Source of the DNA: Membranipora membranacea
Taxonomy: Eukaryota > Bryozoa > Gymnolaemata > Cheilostomatida > Membraniporidae
Direction: 5' to 3'
Length of the DNA stretch: 64,000 nt
NCBI GenBank assembly: GCA_914767715.1
Contig: OU612069.1
Location: forward strand, 26,161,387-26,225,386
Position numbers and translations under genes: made by a program. Of this stretch, positions 48,201 to 58,699 are shown piece by piece; position 1 is the stretch's first letter, and each line of letters opens with the position of its first letter. The notes below the pieces were generated by a model, which had not been told where the DNA came from, made no database searches, and saw only the letters and a program-made list of their open reading frames with translations.

Positions 48201-51200
48201 CATGACCATCTTTGCTATATATGTGCAATAGGAAGTAATCTGTGAGTGATTCAGAAATAATTTCTGAATTTAATGGAGGCAGTCAAAATACAAGCTTCAT
48301 GCCGAAAAAACGCTTTTCTTAGAGGGATAATTTATAACAAGTTGTCTTCTTCTCTTACAAGGGAAGACAATTCTAATCCATACTGTGAGAATGATCAGGA
48401 TATAAGAAGTAACAGGGCACTGAGCTATGTGTAAAAGGTCATTGCTTTGTTACAGTGTCATGAAAACTGTACTTTAATGTTGGCCCCTCAAGATCCAACT
48501 ATGAACTTTTCTGTTGGGTAAAAGTTTAGGAATTTTAGAAACAATGGTTTGTCTGTAAGATAAAAAATTTCCGTCTTGCAATACAATGATATCAACTGTT
48601 TTATATTCAATTGTAGCCAAAAGTGATATACTCATATGGCCGGACAATCACCCCAACAAAGTATAGACAGCGGGCATCTTCACCGGTAAAACCAGAGATG
48701 AGTCATCAAGACATTGATAACCAAGTGAAGACTAACCGTCGCCGCTCTCATGTACTTAACGGAAGGGTGGATGATTCAAATGTGGAGAATATATCTGCAG
48801 TGGTGATTGGCAAAGCATGTGTGGAGAGCGACAAGGTAAGTTAACACGGAAAATCAAAGCGGGTTATCATCAGTCCTTGTGGGTTTTATTTCCCAGTAGA
48901 CTGGCCCTTGAGCTATCAGCAACTCTCAGCTAACACAGAAACAATAATCCAAAACCAGCTCTAGACAAAGGTGTTATATAGATTGATGTTGAACAACTAA
49001 ACCCGTCGAAGAGCAGTTTTCTTGAATACTTGCCGTAGGTAACTTGAGTTACTGCACATTGTAGGTAGATGCTGCTACAGATGTTATTCAGACGGGAGAT
49101 GGTAAGCTCTATCACGGCAGAGCGAGAAGCAGGACTAGTGATGACACTGTCGCTGACGCAGAGCAGCAGCAGGCAGCCATAGTCAGCAGGAGACAGTCCA
49201 GGGCCAGGAGCATAACACGTAATGAGCAGAGTTCCAGTGGTGAGTTTGAACCCATACCACCAAAGACAACCCTACAACGCATTGCCTTGTGTTGGATTAT
49301 AATTTGGGATCGGCGCTGGCAAAGACGCTGACAAATGTAGCTGACAGGATTGGTCCCCCGTGGACAGAGAGTTAATTGGAGTTTACTATTGGTGCTGGTG
49401 TTAAAGATTATTGATGAGCTAACTCTGCAGTGTAATTTTTGGACATAAAAGATCTATGCTACCATGGCTAAATGTTGAACGATTAAATTTAAATGATAGT
49501 GGGGTTGTTTACCACTTGCTACAACATCCCAAAAACCACAAAGATTTATATACTTGTTCTCAGTTAAATGCTGGTTATTCTGCGTACAGGGTACAGTGGA
49601 CGGCAAAAAGACTCATCTTCCATGACACAATTCGGCTCCACAGATAATTCTTCTGATCACAGAGACGAGCAGCGGACATATCAGACTATGGATAACACCA
49701 ATAACCATAATAAGGTCAGTTATGACTAGGTGAGTGCTTCCTTCGCTCACTCTTAGAATGTATTACTTTGCCATTCTATTATACTTCAGCACGTTGCTGA
49801 TGATGGTCGACACTTTTATTGGGAGACCGACAATCAGTGGGACCTAGAAAATATAAAATATGAGTTGCTTATATTTTAATCTGCAGTATAATTGGATGGA
49901 GATGTACTCAATATTGAGGCAGCCTTGTCCTTCCTTCTGTATATGACCGCGATCACTGTGGTTCAGGAGATGCCCGAGACTAATTTTGTAAGTTCTTTTA
50001 CCGGGAAGGTTTGAATCTTTGTTACATTTCAGAAGGAAGTATGCGTTTGTCACTGTCAGACTTATAATGGTGGAGGTACAGTTCCATCAGTGCCACACCC
50101 CACCAATGAAAAGGGAGTGACAGCAAAAGAGCGCTTGATGAAAACTCAGCAAACTACAGAATGTCACCACAAGGTAAGTATCTATGTATTGACATGAACC
50201 ACAAGTCACAACAGGACGTGACAATCATGTTCACATCTAGCTCATTTATTTAGAGATTGGAATCGGATCAATGTTAAATATTTTGAAATATCATAATTAA
50301 CTCACAGATTAAATTGTCAAGCTCCTTAATTTTAGTGTAATACTCAACTGCTCAACTGAGAGGCATATTTTTAATATCAGAATGCATGTCACATGGAAAA
50401 CAACTCTTGCGTAAAATTAACCGAATGTCCGCATTTTCTAGACTAAAATGAAGCTTACACAAGTTCCGGTAGCTAAAGCACACCTTGGTCAGCAGTTTCC
50501 GGGGACTATCTCAGATCCGGATATAATCGAGAGAAGTCAGTGGTCTGTGATCGAGTCCCCTGATTGTTACATACAAGGGCAGTTCTCCCCCACAATGGAG
50601 GATCTGGTGAGTGATCATTATTAGTAATAATCCAATAAAATTATTGCTTATGAACGCATGAGATCTAATATCTTCCTCAATATTTGTTCCTAAAACCCTT
50701 CCCTACTTTTCCGACATGATTAATTAAAGCCTGAGAAATAAAATTGGCAACTTTCACTCTAGGCAGTCCTAAGTCACGAATCCTTTAATTGATTACCGCA
50801 AAAAAACTTCTTGAGATTTGAGTTGAGTATTATCTAAAATGTTATAAGAGTCTCTATTTAACACAAACATTTTTATACAGAAGTTTCGATCTGTAATTTT
50901 AAAGCGATTGCAATCTTAAATATCAATTTCGTGGCGCTAATTGATTTTAGTATGTGTTATACTTACCCAGCTATTGGCTATATATCTTGGTCCGGTTATA
51001 AAAAACCCTCTTACCAGTAGGAGATAAATAATGCTTATTTTTCGCTCGGAATTTAAAGTATTGTCTTGCATGAACTTAAACAATTTTTTACAGAAAAAGA
51101 ACAAAATAAAAGGTTGTCTCTATCAGCCTAAATCGAAGCAAAAAGACAGGGACAAGGCAGAGAGAAGATGTAGGAAAACCTCGACTACACCGAGATGGCA

Positions 51201-52872
51201 AACTGCCAGGCGGCGGATAAAAGGCTCCGCCGTTAGCGACCCTAGAATAAAGTACAGGGACACTAAAGCCAAGCCTCTGATATGCAAGCAGATAAAATCA
51301 GAGGACTTGTAAGTACAAATAGTTATCAATGAAGTGTTATATAATTTTTAGTTTTCAGTATTCAATTAGTTTGTTTCAAAAGCCATATAACCTGGCCTCT
51401 TCATGCGACCCATCGGTATTTTGCCGATATAAAATCCAGAACACCAGTAGGTCGCTTGACACTGTGATACCTCACCCAAATCTGTTCCCTGGTGGAGTTA
51501 GCAGTGAATCAGACCATTTTGGAGCCCCTTGAGAAATAGATCCTCAATTTAATATTGCATGCATGATAAACACTGATCTCTATTCACAACAGACTGGCTG
51601 ACAACAGGAGGTCCATACCGGAAAAAAGCTCTGAGAGTATGTGTGATCTGAAGGTCAGCACACACAGGACAACAGAAGCTCACACGAGCTCTGTGGTGAG
51701 ATCGAGCATTCCCTGTCAGACAGAGGAACCTAGGACTTACACATACAGACCCAACGCAAAACATCAGGTCAAGTGTATAATCAGAAAGAAAGACCTGCCT
51801 CCTGTTATGGCCTCAAGCCGCAGACCAAAACGTCACAGAGAGTGCCAATGTGATGATGATGTCAGTTTTACAGCTGTATTGGAGAACTATCCAAATAAAC
51901 ATATCCAGAAAGCTGACTGTGAATGTGAATCACCCAGAATGGTTGGTGACATTATTATCTGTGTATAGATTGCAGTTTACCTTCACCTCTAAAATGAGAT
52001 GATCTGAATTTTAGTTTTACAAAGTGTGACTATAAGGCTGTAAAAGGCCCCTTTCAGTCAAGCATGGAAGTTTTTGATCATTGGGCGCCATTATATGATA
52101 CATTGAAATAGGGTTCACCATTGCACAGCTTTGTTGTAGGGGGAGCAATCCCCAACAACAAAGGCAATGACTACATTGCAGAATGGATTTAAAACCTGGC
52201 GTAGCTGTATGATTGTGAAAACAATAGTGTTATCATCATTACCACGTGTCTTATCTGTGATTACAGGCTGATAAACAAACTGGACCCTCTCCGCCAGAGA
52301 GGCAGAATCTTCCCCAACCATTCTCTTTTGCATCTCAGTAAGTTGACAAGATAATACTATGTGCAACAGCCTACTAGCATAATCGAGCAAACTTCAGGCA
52401 GTACATTAACTGCTACTTGTTTAAATTTAGACCATTATGGCTTACATGTCAACCATATTTGGTTCAGTTTAAGATTCACAACATTAATTACTTTGTGTAA
52501 TTTCTACAAACATTCTAACCTCTTCTACCGCCTTGTAAAACATCATATAATATTCACAGAGCTTCACACAGTTATATAATAGTGCAAATATTTTGATTGG
52601 AAAATTCACAGTCCAAACTCTGCCATTTGAATGTTTGTAGGTTCTTTCATGGGATGATGAAATCACCGTTCGTTCCCGCTAACGGTCAACTGACACCAGG
52701 AGTTAACCCTTCCCAGAATCAGCTCTCAAGGCCAGTTCCACCTCTCCCTGCCATGGGCTATCCACTGAGCGCCCCATACGCTGCCATGCAGTATAGAATC
52801 GCTCGAGCTGTCGGACTGCCAAGACCCTGTGGTGGCCTTGATGTACCTGTTACTCTCAAGACCTCAACCTAG
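39207..52872 (+). CDS. Uncharacterised 785-residue protein, 14 exons
   Basis: Exons: 39207-39251, 40475-40583, 46268-46422, 47199-47318, 47949-48185, 48617-48835, 49065-49239, 49590-49714, 50033-50173, 50442-50606, 51094-51308, 51593-51941, 52267-52337 and 52641-52872. All are bounded by AG acceptors and GT donors and join in frame from ATG to TAG. The weakest junction is the donor at 51941 (ATG|GTTGGT); if unused, the frame ends at 51966-51968. The product is hydrophilic and basic, with no signal peptide or membrane segment. Residues 52-143 are Tyr/Asp/Glu-rich (YYNPYDEELTDDEGFYP). C-x-C motifs recur: CVCHC at about 399, CQC near 650 and CEC near 676. The C-terminus is Pro-rich (PVPPLPAMGYPLSAPY). 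Serine/arginine-rich stretches suggest disorder. I recognise no family and infer no function. Intron 2 (5.7 kb) is packed with repeats. Confidence 0.72.
39403..39520 (+). repeat. 15 bp GC-rich minisatellite, about 8 copies
   Basis: GGAGCCCTGTCCGCC repeats with single-base variants (CCGTCGG, CCACCGG). It lies in intron 1 of the 14-exon gene. Because the period is a multiple of three it creates open Pro/Glu/Cys and Arg/Ser/Pro frames on both strands that are not genes. Confidence 0.9.
39751..39833 (+). repeat. 14 bp minisatellite, about 6 copies
   Basis: GGCCGCTGACTGCA repeats head to tail, with GGCTGCTGACTGCA variants, 230 bases after the 15 bp array and in the same intron. Confidence 0.9.
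42695..42850 (-). mobile_element. 5'-truncated SINE, copy a
   Basis: On the minus strand it reads CCAGGTGTGCTCCGACCTGC, then AAACAGAGAGCAAGCTGGCG and GATATTGCGGCCTGGCCA, matching the body of the SINE at 45080. The tRNA-like head is missing. It was duplicated with its surroundings. Confidence 0.65.
43665..43835 (-). mobile_element. 5'-truncated SINE, copy b
   Basis: The same truncated SINE body as at 42695-42850, at the matching place in the second duplication unit. It therefore arose by duplication and not by a separate insertion. Confidence 0.65.
44463..45940. mobile_element. Nested inverted repeat, arms about 400-500 bp
   Basis: The left arm (from 44463: GGTCATAAGGCCACTGGACA, then AGCCACTGGTTACATAATAG, AGAAGTCTGATAT, TAAATAACTCCACCTGGACA, GTCAGCACTTTTAGATCGA) pairs in order with the right arm about 45440-45940 (TCGATCTAAAAGTGCTGA, GATGTCCGGGTTGAGTCATT, ATATCAGACTTCTATGGTG, then CCAGTGGC repeats). 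The right arm carries a longer 15-16 bp repeat array (45749-45935). A SINE (45080-45310) sits in the spacer. No transposase is seen. Confidence 0.8.
45080..45310 (+). mobile_element. tRNA-derived SINE, best-preserved copy
   Basis: Head: GGAGGTGGCTCAGTTGGTTA (box A), then GTGGGTTCGAATCCCACTGC (box B). The body follows (CCCGCAGGTGTGCTCCGACC, ATTGCGGCCCAGCC) and ends ATGGGCGAGTGATAAGACAG. The acceptor stem cannot pair as a tRNA, so this is a SINE head and not a tRNA gene. It lies between the arms of the nested inverted repeat. Confidence 0.8.
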
Positions 52873-54047
52873 GGGTTTACTCAGTATAAGAACTTGATCT
52901 AGATTTATGAACTGTGTTTAGTCCCTTTTCTCTAATGCAGGTAAAAGATTCTGAAGAAATAACTAGGGGTATCTCAATTTTTGAAAAATATCTTGTGTTA
53001 CACTTTCAACAGTTGTGTCCCTCTGCCACAGTACAGCGCATTGTTTGGGATCAAAGTAAATGATTCATATGATGAGATTGAAGCTCAGACGGAGAACGTA
53101 ATTTTGCCTCATACTGCAGAATTGATGCTTGTTTCACAATCCAATGTATAGCCCTTAGTAAAATGAAAAATGTCTAGAGGTCTCCTGCTTTGCTGCGGAT
53201 ACTAAAAATCCTAAGGCTGATTATGTGTTCTAGTAATAAATACTGAGAACTGTTTGAATGTAACAAATAAAGGACAATATTCAACTGTAACCTCTTTCCT
53301 TTGCAAACAGTTGGGAAGTCTGAATTATACTTAAGATGCATCAAACTCATAAAGTATGCTTCGAGTGAAGAACACTGCAAACTTTTCCACAAGAATTCTC
53401 CATCTGTCAAAAGCACAGATTTTTGGTTGGTTATAATCATAGATTCTAGTGTATAGAAAAATCTTACCAAATGAGTGGCGACAAATTCTTTCAGGAAAAG
53501 CTGCATTGTAAATGCAGCTTTAGACAGAACATCAGCTCAGATTCAATGACGGATCATTGTCTTGTCATGATCGCTTTTGAAATCTACCTTAGTTATATGT
53601 TTTTCCATTTTTTATGCTCCTGAGCAACTTGCTACAGCAATTCACTATAGCGATACACATTAGCAATCAATTATAACCAGTACAGGTTATGCTCATTAGC
53701 AATACACTATAAGGAGTGGAGAAAGTTTTGTACCACATTAAGAGATGAAGCTTTTGATATACTATATTGCATGACAAGATAAGAACTTTGATAGAACAGC
53801 TAAAAGCACACGGGGGGGGGGGAGGGTCAGTGTCACATGAGTCATAAGATCAGTTAGTTAGTTTGATAGCAGGAAGTGTCCCGTAGAGTTTGAAATCATA
53901 GTCAGCGCCATAAAAAGAAGATGCTCACGTTCAGTCATAGACTTTATAATTACAATAAACTGATTGTCTGTTATAATTAAAATGTCTATTGGCGTGGCAG
54001 AGCTGAGTTCCAGGGTCGGGTTGCGCAGGTGATGAATAGGGGGATGG
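52873..54047. other. Region between convergent genes
   Basis: Contains the 3' flank of the 14-exon gene, with a plausible AATAAA at 53235-53240 on the plus strand. It also holds the 3' flank of the minus-strand gene ending at 54048. A poly-G run lies at 53813-53822. The open stretch at 53174-53506 minus has no support. Confidence 0.4.
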
Positions 54048-57000
54048 TTAGTCACTTTTTTTGGACATTAAGCTGAGTTTAGTTTGCCTTTTTGCCACGT
54101 GTGCAGCATTCCTGAGTAGTTCGGCTAGCATAACTATTCTTTTGTCCATACTGATCTCGTCGCGCTCTTCGCTTTTAGCTTCACTTTCTGCATCTACGAC
54201 CGCTACTATCTACATCAGAGAAAGAAATAAACGCAATGATCATTTATTGTTCCATTTCCAGCAAAAGGGTTTCCAGCTGATACGCTGCCAGACTCTCTTC
54301 CCTATGGGCTGTAAACCTTTAACCTTTTGATAATTCTTTTCACTCCAATAGTTAATTATATCAAAAGGAGGCTGAGAACAGGGAAAGGATCTCATTTAAA
54401 ACGCCGATATAACAAAAAATATTCTTTATTGAATAAAACCATAGATTCATAAAATCTTTAAAATAATCATTCATGAGAACAAATATAACATGAGGTTAAA
54501 ATATCAAACAGACATGGCTGACAGGTTGACAGGCTGACAGGGTACCTGCCGATCTATAAAGTTTATCAAGCAGCACCTTACTTCCATAACTGTACCACAA
54601 GGCCAGGGGTGAAAACTATTAGTGCTGGGTAAATAAACCGCCCAAGGGTCCCAATGTGTTAACTCTGAGATGGTTGGCTGTTGGTGGGCTGGAAAAAAAG
54701 CAAATGCCAGCTCCCAGACAGCACCAATTGAGATATAATGAACTGGTTATCTTTTGGAAATTGAGCCACCAAAGCCTCAGTAAGAGATCAATGTTGGCGT
54801 TAGACCCTCAGTAGTCAGAACCCAGAAGGAGGGAATGTGGAGAGACTTACTCCTTGTCCCGAGGACACAGTAGAAGTAGCTGATCTTAAAACTAACTAAC
54901 ATTTACTCACCCACTTTACAAAGGCATCTACCTCAGCTAGCCACTGTCCGATATAGTCTAATATTAAGTGACCCCGAAACAAGCTGGTCTATACACTAGC
55001 TAACAGCTTCTTTCCCTCAGCCAGCTAGGCTTTAATCTCTGCTAGCAAAAGTTAGGTGCTATATAAAATTTAGTTACCCTCAAACTAGGTAATATATACT
55101 CTAGCTAACATTTACTCCCCTAGGATAATTAAAGTACATTCCACTTAATACATACCTCGGTTGACTGCACAGTTCAGTCCTATTTAAAGCAAGGTATGAT
55201 ATATATTATTTTATATAACCTAATAATATAACATAAAGTACCTATCAGTGATTTAGTGACATTAATTTACGCAGATTATTATATGATTGTAGTGGCCGAC
55301 AATCTATGTCTGAGTTAAAAGGAGATCTGAATTATAAAGTCCAGAAGCACACTGTATATAGTGAATAATTACCGGTGCCGGTGGTATCTTTACTAGATCG
55401 TCTTCTCCTGTCTCAGTTGGCAGCTCCTGGACTTTGTCTGGGTCATCTACGATCACAATCTATATCCACAATAAAATAAGACAATAAATGTATATAATAA
55501 ACTAAAGGTAATAGACATTCACCAGATTTGAATGATCATTTCATCATTTGTTGTATCTTTTGATGTCGATAATTAATTTACTTATTTGACTTTGATACCA
55601 GTGTTTTTAGTTTGAGCCATATATACCAACACACCTCTGGTGGTATGAAATTCTTAAAATAAATGAACACCGTATAGTTATATATTATTTTGGGTTCCTA
55701 TTCTGATAAATTGCACATAATTTCAACTTCTTCAAATTCATCTGTATTTGTAATTGTTGACTGGCAATTTTACTTTTGTTGATTGGTACCAAATATGATG
55801 TAAACTACTTTAATCAAATTAAATGAGGTCATTTTTAGTCTGCCAATGAATCGATGGTAAACTAGAGAGCAATTTAACAAAGGAGTTGATTTAATTTTGG
55901 GAACATATTAAATGAATCTAGTACAAGTTAAACAGAGTACAGATACGTACAGGAACTTTAGTGTCGTCAGCCTCAACTCCATAAGCTTCATCTTCTAAAG
56001 CCTGCAACTTCTCAGAGTCTACACACAATCCGGGGCCTGTAGAGAGTGAATCCCGGCTGAAGGTTTGAGCTGGTATTATCTGCATACAGGACAAACCCTC
56101 GACACATCTTTATGAAACAGATAAAAGTTCATACAAATAAAATACACTTAATAGACTAAATTTATCTCATGACAGTTTACTTGTGGTGTGATAAAAACTC
56201 ACATCCATCTATAGTTTCGATATCATTTTATTATCATGTGATACCGTGTGAGAACACTTGATGATGGTTGGTTATTTTGTTTCCGGTATCAGTATGGGTC
56301 TTACTTCTTTACAACACCTGATCTGCTGGGAATCGAGGGACCTCTTAATTGAAAGACCAATCCAAAATAGCAACAAACATACACTCTCCGGGCGACAAAC
56401 ATACACTCTACGGGCGACAAACATACACTCTACGGGCGACAAACATACACTCTACGGGCGACAAACATACACTCTACGGGCGACAAACATACACTCTACG
56501 GGCGACAAACATACACTCTACGGGCGACAAACATACACTCTACGGGCGACAAACATACACTCTACGGGCGACAAACATACACTCTACGGGCGACAAACAC
56601 ACACTCTACGGGCGACAAACATACACTCTACGGGCGACAAACATACACTCTACGGGCGACAAACATACACTCTACGGGCGACAAACATACACTCTACGGG
56701 CGACAAACATACACTCTACGGGCGACAAACATACACTCTACGGGCGTATTGAATTGAAACTACATTTACAATGGAGAAGAAATAATAAATTGGGCTTAGC
56801 TCGAAGATATTTATGTGTTTTCGACTAGCAGACTGGTGTCCTCTATAGGCAGTCGTTAACAAATTCATGTGAATTTGTCAGAAGCTAGGCAAAGCTAACT
56901 AATATACTTTGTTTAACATGATGATTGAGTTGACATGCCACGGTTTTAAGTTTTAAAAGCCATTTTACTTGAAACAACCAAAGAAAAGGAAACTTTACTT

Positions 57001-57468
57001 TTTTATTTTCATAACTGGAGGACATTCGCTTATTTGCAGGTCCAAGGGACGACTCTTATTCACACTGCTGCTCAACCTGAAATCACTTGACAAATAGTAA
57101 GCCTTACTCACGGTAGGAAGCCGTAACACTCTGCCCCCAGTGGTACTCTACATACAGGGCAGGTGTATAAAGTAAACTGTTCATCTACAGGACAGTCCAA
57201 TACACTACATCTCTGTAAAAATAACAAAACCAACACTGACAAGCTAAATATGCAGCCATTACTGTAAATAAGGATTTCTTCCATGAATGAAACAAGCATT
57301 CAACTTGTAACCGTGTATGAAAATACCACTGCATAATTTCATATTCTTAATTTTGACCAATTTTGATTCAAGTATCATGACAAATTGATAATAAATGTGA
57401 CTCACTACTGGTGACATCGCTGACGCAGTCACAAATAGAGCGGCAGCAGTCACAATGTATCGGATCAT
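54048..57468 (-). CDS. Predicted secreted acidic protein with dibasic sites, possible peptide precursor
   Basis: Exons, 5' to 3' on the minus strand: 57406-57468, 57112-57212, (tentative 56305-56341), 55951-56079, 55373-55459 and 54048-54209. The ATG at 57466-57468 starts a signal-peptide-like segment (MIRYIVTAAALFVTASA). A Cys-rich part follows (RCSVLDCPVDEQ, YTCPVCRVPLGAECYGF; six Cys in 34 residues). Then come acidic segments and a basic C-terminus (MDKRIVMLAELLRNAAHVAK, RQTKLSLMSKKSD). Exon 57112-57212 ends in phase 2 while 55951-56079 starts in phase 0. The 37-base exon at 56305-56341 would restore the frame but has a weak acceptor. All other junctions are in phase with good sites. The KR pairs and KK near the C-terminus resemble prohormone cleavage sites. 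No family recognised; about 195 residues if the small exon is real. A 22 bp minisatellite lies in the same intron region. Confidence 0.6.
56372..56746 (+). repeat. 22 bp minisatellite, 17 near-identical copies
   Basis: CGGGCGACAAACATACACTCTA repeats without spacers; only a CTCTCCGGG variant in the first unit and one CACACAC variant occur. Since 22 is not a multiple of three, three units (66 bases) give a 22-residue peptide repeat in every plus-strand frame, hence spurious long open frames. It lies in an intron of the minus-strand secreted-protein gene. Confidence 0.95.
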
Positions 57469-58699
57469 TGCTACAGAGTCACAGTTTCACCAGCAGCCAA
57501 GGTACAGAGAGAAAAACACACTTCTGCCCTTTTCAGATATCTTTCCAAAAGTGATAACCTGTTACAGTCCAGAACAAACAGCGACATATATGTAGCCAAC
57601 TTTTTATCAACACTGGTAATTACTTCGGTGATTTGTTCATCATGCAGCTGTCGATAAATTACTTTTATTTTGTTGCTGCCTTGGTTACAAGCGCTTTGAT
57701 AGCAGACAAGTGCATATGCTAATTTTATGTAACCTAGCAAACCAAAATACAAGTGTTAACGCTAAAATATGTGTGACAGGGTGATCAGTCTTCACAAAGT
57801 GGATTCCAAAGAAAAGCCGAATTCATATACACCATTAATTTCATATATTCGGTTACGAGCTATATTTTTATACCATATCATATGAACAGCCAAAATTCTG
57901 CATGCATGTCTTTCAGTGAAAGTGTTAAGAAGAAAAGTATTTTATTCAGCCCTTTTCATAAACAAAAAATTAGTCATTACAAATTATTGAAGTGCTTGTT
58001 TCTCAATTCAGATCCAAGTTGACATTTAATAACAGCGTCAATACTTTCATCAATCCATTCAGCCTAATGCCCTTCTGTCATTGTAAATTTTTAAAACCTT
58101 GCCACGAAACTAGTTGGTTGATACCAACGCTGAAATTCTTGATTGGAAGAGAACGTGAAAAGAGCCCCTAGGATGAGGGTTTTGGACACGGATTTGAATT
58201 AGATAAGCATAAATTGGCATAAGGGACTGTGAAGATTATTTGAATCACCAGCAGCAGATTGGCATAAATAAACATGAAGGCTGGCTGGCAAAGTGCACAA
58301 AATAAAGATAATAGTTTGGATTACAATAACGCTTTTAGAAAAAAACAACAATACTGAGGAACAGCCATGTATCTAGTCGGCGGAGTCCTGCTTTCTTATG
58401 GAGTGAGAAGAGAAGCCTAAACACAATCGCTGTGACTGTCAGCGGTAGTAACGACACTCCATCTCATGCTGCCGCGGGAGGCCACTGTAAACATGAGCAT
58501 TCTTCAGAAAAAGTAATATTAGTTAACAAACTGACTCTGTGAGAATGTTACTGCATTGTACCTATGACAGGGCTAATATTCAGGTAATGAAGATAAATGA
58601 TTATCCTATACTACCCCTGTAGTATGTCAGTATGAAGGGGGAGGGGGTGGAGGGGACTAGGGGTGTAGTAGCAGCAGTAGAGGGTAGGGGTGTATCTGC
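57469..58699. other. Between the secreted-protein gene and importin-5
   Basis: Both flanking genes are on the minus strand, so this contains the 3' flank of importin-5 and the promoter/5' UTR of the secreted-protein gene. A 93-codon open stretch at 57471-57752 minus ends three bases before the ATG; it has no motifs and is probably 5' UTR or chance. A G-rich run lies at 58637-58663. Confidence 0.4.
58637..58663 (+). other. G-rich run just downstream of importin-5 stop, possible G-quadruplex
   Basis: GGGGGAGGGGGTGGAGGGG then ACTAGGGG gives at least four G-runs with short loops. In the importin-5 transcript this would be a C-rich 3' UTR tract about 40 bases after the stop. Confidence 0.35.

Noticed and set aside
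56372-56746. CRISPR array
   Set aside because: Repeats are head to tail without spacers and the genome is eukaryotic.
56258-56828. Two overlapping plus-strand frames of about 160 codons with a 22-residue repeat
   Set aside because: They are produced by the 22 bp minisatellite, which stays open in all three plus-strand frames; they lie antisense in an intron of the minus-strand gene.
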